Shown here one piece after another: positions 63,120-64,000 of a stretch of DNA of 64,000 nucleotides. The stretch is taken from positions 274,216 to 338,215 of the forward strand of contig CBDAVB010000003.1 of NCBI GenBank assembly GCA_965200795.1. The letters are read 5' to 3'. Made by a program: the position numbers and the translations under genes. A model generated the notes under the pieces. It did no database searches. It was not told the DNA's origin and saw nothing but the letters and a program-made list of their open reading frames with translations. Numbering within the stretch: the stretch's first letter is position 1; each line of letters opens with the position of its first letter. The stretch comes from Parashewanella sp965200795 (lineage in GTDB: Bacteria > Pseudomonadota > Gammaproteobacteria > Enterobacterales > Shewanellaceae).

Positions 63120-64000
63120 TCAGAACCGTACCCAAAAGCAGCATTTCTTATATTTCGCATCAATTTCACTACAAAATAGCCAAAACTCACCATCTTTTTC
63201 GAGCAAAAAGAAAATGGCTAACCACTTTCTCAAGTTCCAGGCACACGCAGCCGTTAGAAGGTTTATTGAGTCGCCAACACTGCCTTTTAACCAGTTCTTA
63301 AGAGCCTAAAATCACTCTTCAAATGCCCGATTACTGGTTCAATTGTTGCCCGTTTTTTACAGAGTTCACTTTTGCGTTTTCTCTTTGCTTGCGAGTCCCG
63401 TTTTAATGGCCGACTAGGGATAACAACTTCTTGGTCAACATACTGCTTACACCCTTTATAGCCTTTATCTACAACGGCTGTAGTGATTTTACTCTTTCGG
63501 TGTTTATGGGCATGGTCAAGTGCAGGCTTAAGCAATTTTGAGTCGTGTTCATGCTCGTCATGACTGGCGACACCGATGATTAATTGACTCTGCTCTGTGA
63601 GCACGACAGAAGCCTTTTTACCATACTCGTATGGCTTATGGTCTTTGCCTTTCCCTACGCAGTAAACATCGGGTTCATGAAGGCTGTAAATCTTGTTCTT
63701 GTCTTTACGTTGCTGTGTAATGGCTTTTTCATAATTGGAAAAATTCTCTTTTTGTAAATCAAGGACATCTTGTGGAAGTTTGCGTTGTAGCTCCCTTAAA
63801 AGCTTACCTGCGATAACACGTAACCTTTTTAACGCTCTTCTGGCTTTGCTTCGATTTTTGGCATGTCTAAAGCTTCGACAGTCAATGCGTAGCTGTTTGA
63901 CTTCTTTGACATAAGTACGTCTTTGCTTGATCCCAAATACTTTGGCAAGTTTATTGAGTCGGTTAACCACCTTGATGGCAAGCTTGCTATCTGTCGGATA
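63120..64000 (-). pseudogene. IS5-family transposase, frameshifted, 5' end outside window
   Basis: The frame open from the window edge (YPTDSKLAIK, then KVVNRLNKLAKVFG) through VYCVGKGKDHKPYEYG, AVVDKGYKG and RATIEPVIGHLKSDFR is the C-terminal half of an IS5-type DDE transposase. It stops at 63287, but one base earlier or later the frame continues NWLKGSVGDSINLLTAACAWNL to a stop at 63120, which is the normal family end. A one-base loss near 63302 therefore cut off about 55 residues. Confidence 0.82.

Overview
The window looks like a chromosomal piece of a gammaproteobacterium of the Alteromonadales, closest in feel to Shewanellaceae. The Fis protein, the order prmA-dusB-fis, the order rho-trxA/rhlB-gppA and the order fieF-cpxP/cpxRA all match that part of the tree. 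Core genes are intact and compactly organised. The DNA between them is packed with transposons in several states of decay, nested insertions and broken phage or plasmid genes. That pattern is typical of a bacterium in recent transition to a host-associated life. Lineage is inferred from remembered protein similarity, not from a search.

Layout. 1-3.7 kb: end of an ISL3 element, an IS630 remnant, and fragments of a mobilisable element (MobC, an FlhC/SetC-like activator). 3.7-6.1 kb: fis, dusB, prmA. 6.3-18.1 kb: a transposon nest. An old ISL3 copy is split by an IS701/IS4-like element, by a 1620-bp IS4-type element and by a 3.6-kb unit with 44-bp inverted ends that carries a large repeat protein gene. 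An intact IS630 follows, then an IS1634-type element split by a young ISL3. 18.1-20.2 kb: phage remnants (CII regulator). 20.3-45.7 kb: the core block rho, trxA, rhlB, gppA, mechanosensitive channel, coaD, mutM, polA, elbB, glpG, FUSC protein, fieF, cpxP, cpxRA, HD-GYP, ppc, cinA and a kelch protein. 45.9-64 kb: a second transposon island (ISL3, IS110, IS630 variants, IS3, IS256, IS4, IS21, IS5), a broken Fic gene, a broken HNH nuclease gene and a second copy of the repeat protein gene.

The most notable content is the pair of repeat protein genes at 10305-12671 (-) and 52526-54262 (+). I read them as bacterial PPR-SMR proteins: a Ser/Gly/Arg-rich N-terminus, an array of 42-residue pentatricopeptide-like repeats (11 in one copy, 6 in the other), and a C-terminal domain resembling SMR. 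The two positions that in plant PPR proteins select the RNA base (residue 5 and the last residue of each repeat) carry only N/S and D/N here, giving all four standard base-specifying pairs in different orders in the two proteins. The copies differ in length by exactly five repeats. This suggests a duplicated family of RNA-targeting proteins that changes specificity by repeat recombination and single A/G changes.

Among the core genes, envelope stress control is well resolved: cpxP and cpxRA are divergent around a perfect CpxR box. The dusB-fis operon has a GC-rich discriminator promoter of the stringent type.
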